Below the pieces are notes generated by a model that had not been told where the DNA came from, did not search any database, and saw only the letters and a list, made by a program, of their open reading frames with translations. Below, piece by piece: positions 25,332 through 34,892 of a DNA stretch of 64,000 nt. The position numbers were made by a program, and so were the translations under genes. The stretch's first letter is position 1; each line of letters opens with the position of its first letter. Origin of the DNA: Rhodobacteraceae bacterium Araon29 (GTDB lineage Bacteria; Pseudomonadota; Alphaproteobacteria; Rhodobacterales; Rhodobacteraceae); contig CP046865.1 in NCBI GenBank assembly GCA_039640505.1, forward strand, positions 1,116,001-1,180,000, in the 5' to 3' direction.

Positions 25332-25772
25332 CTAGGCCTGCTGGGTGATCCAGACGCCAAGCGCCATCACCCCAAGCCCAAGCGAACGCGTCAGCGACAG
25401 CGGTGAGCCTGACGCGCCAAAAAGCGCAAAGTGATCCACCACCGCTGCACTGATCAATTGGCCTAAAAGCACAAAGAAAATCGCATTTCCCACCCCGAAA
25501 TGCGGTGCAATAGCGGTGATCGACAACATATAGAAAGTCACAAGCAAGCCTGCCAGAAACAGATGCCTCGGCGCTTCGGCCAAACGCGCAAAAGACAGGC
25601 TAGAGGTGGTCAGTAAGATGACAAAAGTCGCGCTAAAGGCCACGCATAATAGAACTGTGACCGCCGCCACGGGCGAGCCAAGGAACTGTCCAAGCGCGGC
25701 GTTGAGCGCCGCTAAAACCGGAATGCCAAGACCTGCGGCCAACATGATCAAAGCAGAAGTACTATAGGACAT
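25332..25772 (-). CDS. DUF606/YdcZ-family DMT membrane protein
   Basis: The 146-residue protein has about five hydrophobic segments and the family pattern GLGIPVLAALNAALGQFLGS and VGNAIFFVLLGQLISAAVVD. YdcZ-type proteins are half-size members of the drug/metabolite transporter superfamily that form pairs. The ligand is unknown. Its 3' end faces the hydrolase gene with a 22-base gap. Confidence 0.85.
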   Translation of the reverse strand: MSYSTSALIMLAAGLGIPVLAALNAALGQFLGSPVAAVTVLLCVAFSATFVILLTTSSLSFARLAEAPRHLFLAGLLVTFYMLSITAIAPHFGVGNAIFFVLLGQLISAAVVDHFALFGASGSPLSLTRSLGLGVMALGVWITQQA

Positions 25773-25867
25773 TGAACCACCTCATAAATAAGTTTGGGCA
25801 ACCCTAGTGGTTAAACCGCTGACAGCAAACCTATTTTTGAAAAACAGCGATGGACGGGAGGCTGCCT

Positions 25868-27823
25868 TTATACATCCAGCTCTTCGACAAACTTAGCATT
25901 TTCTTGGATGTACTGGTAGCGCAGCTCGGGCTTTTTACCCATCAGCCGTTCCACCAGATTTCCGGTTTCGCCCGGCTCGTCCTCATCAATACTGACCCGG
26001 ATCAATTTACGGGTCGCGGGATTCATTGTGGTTTCTTTTAGGTCTTTGGCGTCCATTTCACCCAGACCCTTAAATCGGCTGACATCAATTTTACCCTTAC
26101 CGCCCAGACCTTTTTTTAGCCATTCGTCGCGCTCTTGCTCGTCAATGCAGTAGACCCTTTTGGCCCCTTGGGTCAGCCGGTAGAGCGGCGGGCAGGCCAG
26201 ATAAAGATGGCCAGCATCAATCATGGGCCGCATCTGGGTGAAAAAGAAGGTCATCAACAGCGCCGCAATATGGGCCCCGTCCACATCCGCGTCGGTCATG
26301 ATGATCACTTTATCATAGCGTAGATCATCAAGGTTGAAGCGGGTGCCCATGCCGACGCCCAAAGCCTGCGATAAATCGCTAATCTCTTGGTTCGTTCCAA
26401 GCTTTGAGCTGGCCGCGCCCAGCACATTTAGGATTTTACCGCGCAGGGGCAGCAAAGCCTGGGTTTTGCGGTCTCGGCCCATTTTGGCCGAACCGCCGGC
26501 ACTGTCACCTTCGACTAGAAACAGTTCCGTGCCGTTGCGCGCAGTGGCCGAACAATCCACCAGTTTGCCCGGAAGCCGCAGTTTCTTGGTGGCCGTCTTG
26601 CGCTGGGTTTCTTTTTCCTGCCGCCGGCGCATCCGCTCTTCGGCGCGTAGCACCAGAAAATCAAGAATTGCACCCGCCGATTTGGTATCGGCGGCCAGCC
26701 AGTTGTCAAAATGGTCACGCACCGAATTTTCCACCAGGCGCTGGGCTTCATTGGTGGCCAGCCGGTCTTTGGTTTGGCCGACAAATTCTGGCTCGCGGAT
26801 AAAACAGCTGACCAAGGCGCAGCCGCCCGTGGTTAGATCATCCCGGGTGATATCCTTGGCTTTTCGGTTGTTGACCAATTCACCATAGGCGCGGATGCCT
26901 TTTAGGATTGCGGCCCAGAACCCGCTTTCATGGGTGCCGCCTTCGGGGGTCGGGACTGTGTTACAGTATGACTGGATAAACCCGTCGCGCGACGGGGTCC
27001 AATTGATCGCCCATTCCACCTTGCCGGGGATTTGAAAACGCTCTTGAAACTCAACAACTCCGCTAAAGGGCTGCTCGGCATAAGTGGTTGCACCGTTTAG
27101 CGTTTCATTTAGATAATCGCTCAATCCGCCAGGAAAATGAAAACTTGCCTCGGTCGGGGTTTCACCATCGTCAACTTCTGATTTCCAACGAATCTCTACA
27201 CCGCTAAAAAGATAGGCTTTCGAGCGGATTGATTTGAAAAGCCGCGCCGGTTTAAAACACAGTTTGCCGAATATCTCGGCATCGGGATGAAATGTTACGG
27301 TAGTGCCACGACGGTTTTGCGTTGGGCCAAGCTTGGCCAGAGGTGCTAGAGGAATACCGCGGCTAAAGCGCTGTTCATACAATTCTTTGTTGCGCGCCAC
27401 CTGCACCACCATACTGTCAGAAAGCGCATTGACAACTGATGCCCCGACCCCATGAAGGCCGCCCGAGGTTTGATAGGCTTTGCCGCTAAACTTACCGCCC
27501 GCATGCAAGGTGCATAAGATCACCTCAAGGGCTGATTTTTTTGGGAATTTAGGATGCGGGTCGACCGGAATACCGCGGCCATTATCGCGGATGGTGATCG
27601 CATAATCGCTGTGCAGCTCAACCTCGATCCGGTTGGCATGTCCGGCCACGGCCTCATCCATCGAGTTGTCCAGGACTTCGGCAACCAGATGATGCAATGC
27701 GCGCTCATCCGTGCCGCCGATATACATACCGGGGCGTTTGCGAACGGGCTCAAGCCCTTCCAATACTTCTATAGAAGAGGCGTCATAATCATCACTTGAG
27801 GCGCGGCTTAATAGATCGCTCAT
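25868..27823 (-). CDS. parE: DNA topoisomerase IV subunit B
   Basis: The 651-residue protein has the GHKL ATPase domain (VLEGLEPVRKRPGMYIGGTD at the start, LDNSMDEAVAG, DNGRGIPVDPHPKFPKKSAL), the transducer region and a TOPRIM domain (ELFLVEGDSAGGSAKMGRDR, IIMTDADVDGAHI). The length and the short C-terminus fit ParE rather than GyrB. With ParC it decatenates chromosomes. The ATG at 27823 is chosen because family members begin just before the ASSIEVLEGLE motif; an in-frame start at 27904 would add 27 unconserved residues. Confidence 0.95.
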   Translation of the reverse strand: MSDLLSRASSDDYDASSIEVLEGLEPVRKRPGMYIGGTDERALHHLVAEVLDNSMDEAVAGHANRIEVELHSDYAITIRDNGRGIPVDPHPKFPKKSALEVILCTLHAGGKFSGKAYQTSGGLHGVGASVVNALSDSMVVQVARNKELYEQRFSRGIPLAPLAKLGPTQNRRGTTVTFHPDAEIFGKLCFKPARLFKSIRSKAYLFSGVEIRWKSEVDDGETPTEASFHFPGGLSDYLNETLNGATTYAEQPFSGVVEFQERFQIPGKVEWAINWTPSRDGFIQSYCNTVPTPEGGTHESGFWAAILKGIRAYGELVNNRKAKDITRDDLTTGGCALVSCFIREPEFVGQTKDRLATNEAQRLVENSVRDHFDNWLAADTKSAGAILDFLVLRAEERMRRRQEKETQRKTATKKLRLPGKLVDCSATARNGTELFLVEGDSAGGSAKMGRDRKTQALLPLRGKILNVLGAASSKLGTNQEISDLSQALGVGMGTRFNLDDLRYDKVIIMTDADVDGAHIAALLMTFFFTQMRPMIDAGHLYLACPPLYRLTQGAKRVYCIDEQERDEWLKKGLGGKGKIDVSRFKGLGEMDAKDLKETTMNPATRKLIRVSIDEDEPGETGNLVERLMGKKPELRYQYIQENAKFVEELDV

Positions 27824-28145
27824 AAAGGCTGCTCTTATTTGTTTTGCGCCCAGTATGACACTTTGCAAAGGCAAGGGGAAGTCACCAAGCGAAACATCGT
27901 GCAAAAGAAAGTCAAATATGGAAACCTCTTAAAAGCAGAAACTGCTCTACGATATGCAAATATAGCCATATCTGTGGGATGATGAGAAGCATTGGAAAAA
28001 TTAGATTGGATGCGTATCATCTGACACATTTTGGTAAAAATGATAATCCCATTTTGATAATTTAAAAAGGTGACGATTTAGATTAATGCGTCGTAAGATA
28101 TTGAATAATAGCGTAAAAATTTTTAATTTTTATACATCTCGATTC

Positions 28146-28163
28146 TGCAAAGTATACTTTGCA
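28146..28163. repeat. 18-bp perfect palindrome
   Basis: TGCAAAGTATACTTTGCA is perfectly self-complementary. Such even palindromes often bind dimeric regulators. It is 390 bases before the MATE gene and 320 bases before the parE start, so the regulated promoter is unclear. Confidence 0.75.
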
Positions 28164-28209
28164 ACTTTCTATGTTGCGTAAGACGGCCCGATACTGCACT
28201 TTTAATCTA

Positions 28210-28302
28210 TTGCAAGGGCTTACTCACAGACCTTGTAAAATCTTAGAAAGGGCACTGTTAAGTTCATTGAAAAGGTTAATCTTGTTTGCTTTTTCTAAGA
28301 TT
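28210..28302. repeat. Nested inverted repeats, possible structured RNA
   Basis: TTGCAAGG (28210-28217) can pair with CCTTGTAA (28231-28238) with one G-U. Immediately after, AATCTTAGAAA (28239-28249) is the exact complement of TTTCTAAGATT (28292-28302). These would form two adjacent stems in RNA of either strand. Confidence 0.55.
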
Positions 28303-28466
28303 AAATAACCTGGAGGTCGGCGGATTGGTTGGCTCATCAGGATAGATACCTAAAACTGCACGGCCTTTTGGTTTGTCGGTTAAGGTGCGCCCGGGCAGGT
28401 AATTGCATCCCACCCCTAAAATCCCTTCTGCCGGGGCGCATCTTTTAAAACAACTCTATCACCTTT

Positions 28467-28508
28467 CCGCGTTATTGGAGTGATCCGATAGCGCGGCTTT
28501 TTCTTGTG
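28467..28508 (+). terminator. Strong rho-independent terminator with no upstream gene
   Basis: A 13-bp stem (CCGCGTTATTGGA pairing with TCCGATAGCGCGG, two G-U pairs) closes a GTGA loop and is followed by CTTTTTCTTG. The U-tract is only on the plus strand. It ends a transcript coming from the 28.0-28.4 kb interval, before the MATE gene begins. Confidence 0.85.
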
Positions 28509-28538
28509 GCATGCTTTACTTAGGGATAAGGCAGAAGA

Positions 28539-29885
28539 ATGTATATTTCTGACGCTTACCGTTCACAGATTAAAAAAATGATAGCGCTCGGCGCCCCCTT
28601 GGCAGCCGGTTACATTGTGCATGTCTCAATCGGAGTGACAGATACCATCATGCTGGGCCGCTATTCGATTGATGCTTTGGCTGCTGTTGTGCTGGGCCAC
28701 ACATATTTTTTCGTCTTTTTTATTGTTGGCGGTGGGTTTGGTCATGCGGTGATGCCCTTGGTCGCCAGTGCCGTTTCAAGCGGGGATGATCTGCAAATTC
28801 GGCGGTTAACACGGATGGGGCTTTGGTTATCGGCAGCCTTTTCAATCATTTTTCTCGGTAGCTTCTGGTTTTCCTCGGCGGTCTTGCAGCTGCTAGGACA
28901 GGACCCGTCTTTATCGTTGGTGGCGCAAGGCTATCTTAGGGTTGTTGGTTTTGCCCTCTTCCCTGCGCTGATGGTGATTGTGATCAAATCCTATCTGTCA
29001 GCGCTTGAGTTGATGCGTGCCGTCCTGCTGATCACGCTGGGTGGCTTCATTATAAATATTCCACTGAATTATTGTTTGATCTTTGGCAATTGGGGCGCGC
29101 CAGAACTTGGGGTGCAAGGTGCGGCCATTGCTTCGCTGGTTGTCAATATCTTTATGGCCCTTGGCGTTGCACTCTATGCGCAGTGGGTGCTGCCCGCGCA
29201 ACAGATCTTTGCCCGTTTGTGGCGTCCGGATTGGAGCGCTATGGTGAAAGTGGCAAAACTTGGCGCGCCCATAGGAGCGACCAGCTTTGCCGAGGTCGGA
29301 TTGTTTTCTGGCGCCTCGTTCATGATGGGATGGCTGGGCACAGTGCCCTTGGCCGCCCATGGGGTAGCTTTGCAACTGACCAGCCTGGCTTTTGTGGTTC
29401 ATGTGGGCCTGTCCGGTGCGGCCACTATTCTGGTGGGCAAAGCTTATGGCCGCCAAGAGAAAACCACATTGCGCCAGGTGTCCATTGCGGCCTTTGCGCT
29501 GTCAATGGTCTTTGCTACCGTGACCGCTATTGCCTATGTGACAATCCCAGCCCCCTTGCTGGCTGCCTTTATTGATGCTGCAGATCCGGCTTTTGACCAG
29601 ATTATTTTTTACGGCAGCGCGCTTTTATTGATGTCGGCATTGTTTCAGGTTGTGGATGCAGCGCAGGTCATGGGCCTGGGATTTTTGCGCGGGATACAGG
29701 ACACTGCAGTTCCGATGGCCATGGCCGTGGTCAGCTACTGGATCATCGGATTGCCGATTGCCTATATCTTTTGTTTTATCTTCGACTGGGGCGGGCCGGG
29801 GCTATGGGCGGGCTTGGCGGTTGGGCTTGCAGCCGCAGCGGTGATGATGCTTGCGCGGTTCTTACTGTTGTTAAAGCGGCTCTAG
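28539..29885 (+). CDS. MATE-family multidrug/cation antiporter
   Basis: The 448-residue membrane protein has about twelve hydrophobic segments in two halves, with MALGAPLAAGYIVHVSIGVT-like start and VTDTIMLGRYSIDALAAVVL, the family's first-helix signature. A second-half GLSGAATILVGKAYGRQEKT matches the equivalent motif in the repeat. MATE proteins export cationic drugs or metabolites using sodium or proton gradients. The start ATG at 28539 has AGAAG upstream and follows a strong terminator by 30 bases. Confidence 0.93.
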   Translation: MYISDAYRSQIKKMIALGAPLAAGYIVHVSIGVTDTIMLGRYSIDALAAVVLGHTYFFVFFIVGGGFGHAVMPLVASAVSSGDDLQIRRLTRMGLWLSAAFSIIFLGSFWFSSAVLQLLGQDPSLSLVAQGYLRVVGFALFPALMVIVIKSYLSALELMRAVLLITLGGFIINIPLNYCLIFGNWGAPELGVQGAAIASLVVNIFMALGVALYAQWVLPAQQIFARLWRPDWSAMVKVAKLGAPIGATSFAEVGLFSGASFMMGWLGTVPLAAHGVALQLTSLAFVVHVGLSGAATILVGKAYGRQEKTTLRQVSIAAFALSMVFATVTAIAYVTIPAPLLAAFIDAADPAFDQIIFYGSALLLMSALFQVVDAAQVMGLGFLRGIQDTAVPMAMAVVSYWIIGLPIAYIFCFIFDWGGPGLWAGLAVGLAAAAVMMLARFLLLLKRL

Positions 29886-29900
29886 CTTACCCTTTCAGGC

Positions 29901-31184
<1,284 letters not shown>

Positions 31185-31186
31185 TT

Positions 31187-31582
31187 ATGACAGATGCAGC
31201 ACTCGATTGGTACGGGCCCGATACAGCAACTTTTGGGGATAGGGTGGCGGCAGCTCGAGATGCGACCAGCATGACACAGCAGCAGCTGGCAAAACGTTTG
31301 GGGATTAAACTGGCGACCCTCAAGGCCTGGGAAGGCGACCTTTCTGAGCCGCGAGCCAATCGTTTGTCGATGCTTGCAGGTCTGTTAAATGTCTCAATCA
31401 CTTGGCTGATCAACGGCGAGGGCGAAGGGGTGGATAGCCCGGAGGTTGCGCCTGAGATAAGCCCAGAGATGAGCGATCTTTTACTTGAAATGAGAACGCT
31501 TAAATCAACGCTAAAAGAGTCGTCAGATCGCCTTGGCCGGTTGGAAAAGCAACTGCGACAAAACCTAAAGGATCCAGTATGA
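31187..31582 (+). CDS. XRE-family helix-turn-helix protein
   Basis: The 131-residue protein has a Cro/C1 helix-turn-helix at residues about 17-70 (AARDATSMTQQQLAKRLGIK, LATLKAWEGDLSEPRANRLS) and a C-terminal helix likely to form a coiled coil (about 100-128, MRTLKSTLKESSDRLGRLEK). The target is unknown. Its last codons overlap the sdhE start by 4 bases, and this XRE-sdhE pair is frequent in roseobacters, which suggests a link to respiratory metabolism. It is divergent from the aminotransferase. Confidence 0.88.
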   Translation: MTDAALDWYGPDTATFGDRVAAARDATSMTQQQLAKRLGIKLATLKAWEGDLSEPRANRLSMLAGLLNVSITWLINGEGEGVDSPEVAPEISPEMSDLLLEMRTLKSTLKESSDRLGRLEKQLRQNLKDPV

Positions 31583-31845
31583 GCGAGGCGCGGCAGACGC
31601 GGCTTAAGCGGCTTAAGATGCGATCGATGCGGCGCGGGATCAAGGAAATGGATATTATCCTGTCTCGATTTGCGGATGATTGTCTACCAACGATGAGCCC
31701 CGAAGAACTGGATATTTATGAAGATTTTCTAGATCAAAATGATCAGGATCTTTATCAATGGGTGTCGGGGCAAAGCGCCTGCGCGCCGCAATTCATAGCG
31801 CTAGTTGGGAATATAAAAGTGCATATTTCCCGAGTGCATGGCTAA
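31579..31845 (+). CDS. sdhE: Succinate dehydrogenase FAD-assembly factor
   Basis: The 88-residue protein is SdhE/YgfY: LKRLKMRSMRRGIKEMDIIL contains the RGxxE motif needed for flavin attachment to SdhA, and the rest is the acidic helical bundle (SPEELDIYEDFLDQNDQDLY). It promotes covalent flavinylation of the succinate dehydrogenase flavoprotein. The start overlaps the XRE gene by 4 bases (ATGA). No sdh genes are in the window. Confidence 0.93.
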   Translation: MSEARQTRLKRLKMRSMRRGIKEMDIILSRFADDCLPTMSPEELDIYEDFLDQNDQDLYQWVSGQSACAPQFIALVGNIKVHISRVHG

Positions 31846-31917
31846 TTTTTTCAGATTTAACCGATTATTTGGGTTTATGCGGCAGTCTTTGATCAACACC
31901 GATCACAGGAGACGGCA

Positions 31918-32415
31918 ATGAATGTTCCAAGCGCAGTGACAGCCACCAAGGAAACGGCTTTTATGAGTGGCTATCTTGATGCCCTTGCAATGGTCGAACG
32001 ATTACATCGTCTGCTTCTGGATGTGATTAAGGACGAATTTGAACGGGTTGGCGCCTTGGAAATAAATGCGGTGCAGGCGCTGCTCTTGTTCAATGTGGGG
32101 GAAAATGAGCTGACCGCTGGTGAATTGAAAACCCGCGGTTACTATCAGGGTAGCAACGTCAGCTATAATTTAAAAAAACTGGTGGATATGGGCTATATGC
32201 ACCACCAGCGATGCGAGCTTGATCGCCGATCGGTGCGGGTCAAGCTAACCCCCAAGGGCCGCACTGTGCGTGAAGTGGTGGCCCGTCTTTTTGCCCGCCA
32301 TGCCGAAGGGCTGATTACCCAAGATATTCTGGACACAGCGTCGATCAAAGATATTTCATCCACGCTTAAACAGGTCGAACGCTACTGGACTGATCAAATC
32401 AGGTATATTTATTAA
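31918..32415 (+). CDS. LdtR-type MarR-family regulator
   Basis: The 165-residue protein has a MarR winged helix (residues about 55-125: LTAGELKTRGYYQGSNVSYN, LKKLVDMGYMHHQRCELDRR). The sequence around GALEINAVQALLLFNVGENE matches the LdtR group, which controls L,D-transpeptidase and stress genes in Liberibacter and relatives. It stands after sdhE with a 72-base gap containing a GGAGACGGC ribosome site just before the ATG. Its targets are not visible in the window. Confidence 0.85.
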   Translation: MNVPSAVTATKETAFMSGYLDALAMVERLHRLLLDVIKDEFERVGALEINAVQALLLFNVGENELTAGELKTRGYYQGSNVSYNLKKLVDMGYMHHQRCELDRRSVRVKLTPKGRTVREVVARLFARHAEGLITQDILDTASIKDISSTLKQVERYWTDQIRYIY

Positions 32416-32471
32416 GCTGCTGTGCTTTTTTGCTGCTTTGGTTGCATCTAAACAAACGGTTTCAGAAACAT

Positions 32472-32942
32472 CTAGACGCGCCGTTTTTTTGATATGGTGT
32501 TTGATCGCCGACGGTACTCTACGAATCCCATTGCGGAGTAATAGGCAAGAGCATTTTGATTATCTGTCGAAATCGTAGCGTCAATAAATTCTAATCCACT
32601 TCTCTTGGCCGCTAGAAGGGTTTTTTCAAAGAGAGATCGGCCAATACCAGTGCCTCGAAGGTTTAGGCGCACATAAGTCCCTATAACGCCCCACCCCGGA
32701 GTGACGTCATAGGTATTGTTTTTCAACGCGATCTTAAGAGATTGAAATCCAACAATTTCACTTTCCCTGTCGGCAACAACAGATGACAGCTGATCTGGGT
32801 GGTTGATATAAAAGTCCAGAACATGATCCGGCGAACTCGGTCTTGGGCTTTCCCAATATGTCATTATTTCCTGAAGAACAGCACTCATTCCAAAGGCATC
32901 ATTCGGCTTTGCGTTGCGGGCAATGACCATTTTGTGATTCAC
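32472..32942 (-). CDS. GNAT-family N-acetyltransferase
   Basis: The 156-residue protein has the GNAT acetyl-CoA site in TYVRLNLRGTGIGRSLFEKT (an R/Q-x-x-G-x-G/A pattern, near 93-102) and the closing AYYSAMGFVEYRRR. It acetylates an unknown amine, small molecule or protein. The AT-rich 80-base gap upstream and the tryptophan-poor, lysine-rich composition are unlike the adjacent core genes, so it may be an acquired gene. Confidence 0.85.
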   Translation of the reverse strand: MNHKMVIARNAKPNDAFGMSAVLQEIMTYWESPRPSSPDHVLDFYINHPDQLSSVVADRESEIVGFQSLKIALKNNTYDVTPGWGVIGTYVRLNLRGTGIGRSLFEKTLLAAKRSGLEFIDATISTDNQNALAYYSAMGFVEYRRRSNTISKKRRV

Positions 32943-33023
32943 AAATCAATTTAATAATAATTGATCGTAGTATTAGCCAAAAAGGCAGCAAAAACTACCC
33001 TCTGCAATCAATCGAAACAGTAT

Positions 33024-33452
33024 TTACCAATGCCCTGTATTGCCCATTGAAGCCCAAGGCTCGGCTGGTGCAAGCGCTGGGCCATCTTGCAGCAATTCTA
33101 CTGACACATTATCCGGCGAGCGCACAAAGGCCATGCGTCCATCGCGCGGCGGGCGGTTTATGACAACCCCGTTATCCTGTAAATGCTGGCAGGTGTCGTA
33201 AATATTATCCACCGAATAGGCCAGATGCCCAAAATGGCGGCTGTCACTGGGCAGCCCCTCATCGCCATCCCAATTATAGGTTAACTCGACTGGGCAGTCC
33301 TCTTGTCCTTCAGGCGCCATAAACACAAGCGTAAAGCGGCCCGCTTCGCTGTCATGGCGGCGGGTTTCTTTCAGCCCAAGCAGTTCATAAAACGCCATTG
33401 AGGCCTCAAGATCTTTGACCCGAACCATGGTGTGAAGATATCGAATACCCAT
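33024..33452 (-). CDS. gloA: Lactoylglutathione lyase (glyoxalase I)
   Basis: The 142-residue protein is a vicinal-oxygen-chelate enzyme: MGIRYLHTMVRVKDLEASMA at the start gives the first metal histidine (near 7), VELTYNWD a metal glutamate (near 56), GHLAYSVDNIYDTC the second histidine (near 76) and SVELLQ the last glutamate (near 121). It isomerises the methylglyoxal-glutathione hemithioacetal. Metal residues are all present, and the C-terminus (ASMGNTGHW) is a little longer than in E. coli GloA. Confidence 0.92.
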   Translation of the reverse strand: MGIRYLHTMVRVKDLEASMAFYELLGLKETRRHDSEAGRFTLVFMAPEGQEDCPVELTYNWDGDEGLPSDSRHFGHLAYSVDNIYDTCQHLQDNGVVINRPPRDGRMAFVRSPDNVSVELLQDGPALAPAEPWASMGNTGHW

Positions 33453-33674
33453 TGCTTTGCCCCTAAGTAGCCATTGCTTTTCCGTTCTGTGCGCAGAGTA
33501 TCATGTCTTGCCCGACTGTCCAGAGTGGCATCAACGGCCGCTTTGCCGAGCTTTGGCGGGCCAGCGCCAAAGCGAAAGATTATAATTCCCCTAAATTATC
33601 ATTGATCTAGCGGTTTCTTCATTCCCTTGCCCAAGATATAGTGGAACCGATTCACTACTAAAAAGGATTCGCCC

Positions 33675-34583
33675 ATGCCGCTGTCGCCTGATCAACTGGC
33701 TGAAATTGAAGCCCAACGCGCCCAAAGTCAGACCACATTGCGGACGGTCAGCCCCGGCATGGAAAGCCACCTTTACACAGCCTATCCCGTTCTGGATCAT
33801 GGCTTTGTGCGGGTCATAGATTATATGGGCGATGATGCAGCCATCTGCCAAGCGGCGCGTGTCAGTTATGGCAAGGGTACTAAATCGGTGCAAAACGACG
33901 AAGGGTTGATCCGCTATCTAATGCGGCACTGGCATTCTACACCGTTTGAGATGTGCGAGCTGAAACTTCATGTGAAACTGCCGGTGTTTGTCGCCCGCCA
34001 GTGGATTCGCCACCGCACGGCGAATGTGAACGAATATTCCGCCCGTTATTCTATTTTGGACCGTGAGTTTTATATTCCGGCCCCGGATAAGGTGGCCGCG
34101 CAATCGGTGGTCAACAATCAGGGCCGAGGTGAAGTTCTGACAGGCGCGGAAGCGGCGCAGGTTCTAGAAATTCTCAAAGCGGACAGCACCCGCGCCTATG
34201 ACAATTACGAGGCGATGATTTCCCAAGATGGCCAGCAAGGGCTCGCACGCGAACTTGCGCGGATGAACCTACCGGCCAATATTTACACCCAGTGGTACTG
34301 GAAGGTTGATCTGCACAATCTGTTTCATTTCCTGCGGCTACGCGCGGATGCGCATGCGCAATATGAAATTCGGGTCTACGCCGATGAAATGTGCAAGCTT
34401 GTTGCGGATTGGGTGCCTTTTGCCTATCGCGCTTTTGAAGATTACCGGATGGGGGGCGCGACGCTGTCGGCTACGGCTTTGGACTGTGTGCGCCGGATGG
34501 TTGGCGGCGAAAAAGTCACTCAAGAAACCTCGGGTATGAGCAAAGGCGAGTGGCGCGAATTTGAAGCTACGCTGTCTGCGTAG
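33675..34583 (+). CDS. thyX: FAD-dependent thymidylate synthase
   Basis: The 302-residue protein has the ThyX motif [14 protein letters not shown] (near 112-125) and the flavin-site segment [20 protein letters not shown]. ThyX makes dTMP using FAD and methylenetetrahydrofolate, replacing ThyA. The length is normal for alphaproteobacteria. The ATG at 33675 is preceded by AAAAGGA. No thyA is in the window. Confidence 0.95.
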   Translation: MPLSPDQLAEIEAQRAQSQTTLRTVSPGMESHLYTAYPVLDHGFVRVIDYMGDDAAICQAARVSYGKGTKSVQNDEGLIRYLMRHWHSTPFEMCELKLHVKLPVFVARQWIRHRTANVNEYSARYSILDREFYIPAPDKVAAQSVVNNQGRGEVLTGAEAAQVLEILKADSTRAYDNYEAMISQDGQQGLARELARMNLPANIYTQWYWKVDLHNLFHFLRLRADAHAQYEIRVYADEMCKLVADWVPFAYRAFEDYRMGGATLSATALDCVRRMVGGEKVTQETSGMSKGEWREFEATLSA

Positions 34584-34592
34584 CGCGGCCCA

Positions 34593-34892
34593 TTACGGCA
34601 GTTCGACGGGCACCGTTTGAACCAATTCACCTTTGAGGTTGTAAATGAGGATCTGGTCATCTCCGGTCACAATAGCGTACCAGGATCGGGTTTGGGTAAA
34701 GGCCACTGGCCTTGTGCCATCGGGCAGGGTTATGGACTGGGGAAAATCAATTCCACTGTCCTGAAAGCGGATGACAAACAGGGCTATTAACACTACCATG
34801 CCCGCGATCATGGTGAAGCTTAACACAGTCACCAGCCGCCGCAAAAACGCCAGATGCGGCACATCTTGTTCTGGCTCAAAAGGTTCGGTCAT
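34593..34892 (-). CDS. Small membrane protein (DUF6476-type)
   Basis: The 99-residue protein has one hydrophobic helix (about 22-43, VLSFTMIAGMVVLIALFVIR) between a short cytoplasmic tail and a periplasmic domain that ends ILIYNLKGELVQTVPVELP. I recall such proteins as conserved neighbours of rluD in Rhodobacterales, labelled only by a DUF number. The start codon shares CATG (34890-34893) with the rluD start on the other strand, so each gene's ribosome site lies inside the other's coding sequence. Confidence 0.75.
   Translation of the reverse strand: MTEPFEPEQDVPHLAFLRRLVTVLSFTMIAGMVVLIALFVIRFQDSGIDFPQSITLPDGTRPVAFTQTRSWYAIVTGDDQILIYNLKGELVQTVPVELP

Larger units (their letters stand above)
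27824..28538. other. 715-base gene-free stretch with palindromes and a strong terminator
   Basis: No convincing protein-coding gene lies here. The part from about 28020 to 28310 is AT-rich and holds an 18-bp perfect palindrome and two inverted repeats. The part from 28310 to 28508 is more GC-rich and ends in a strong plus-strand terminator with no gene before it. A minus-strand frame of about 45 codons (28305-28439) has protein-like composition but no good start. An untranslated RNA on the plus strand is the simplest explanation for the terminator. Confidence 0.5.

Noticed and set aside
26334-26888. 184-codon plus-strand frame inside parE
   Set aside because: It is a serine/arginine-rich shadow of the well-supported parE coding sequence.
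28305-28439. Possible 45-codon minus-strand gene beginning with GTG
   Set aside because: The composition is protein-like and a GAAGGG lies upstream, but there is no ATG, no family resemblance, and the region is better explained by an RNA on the other strand.
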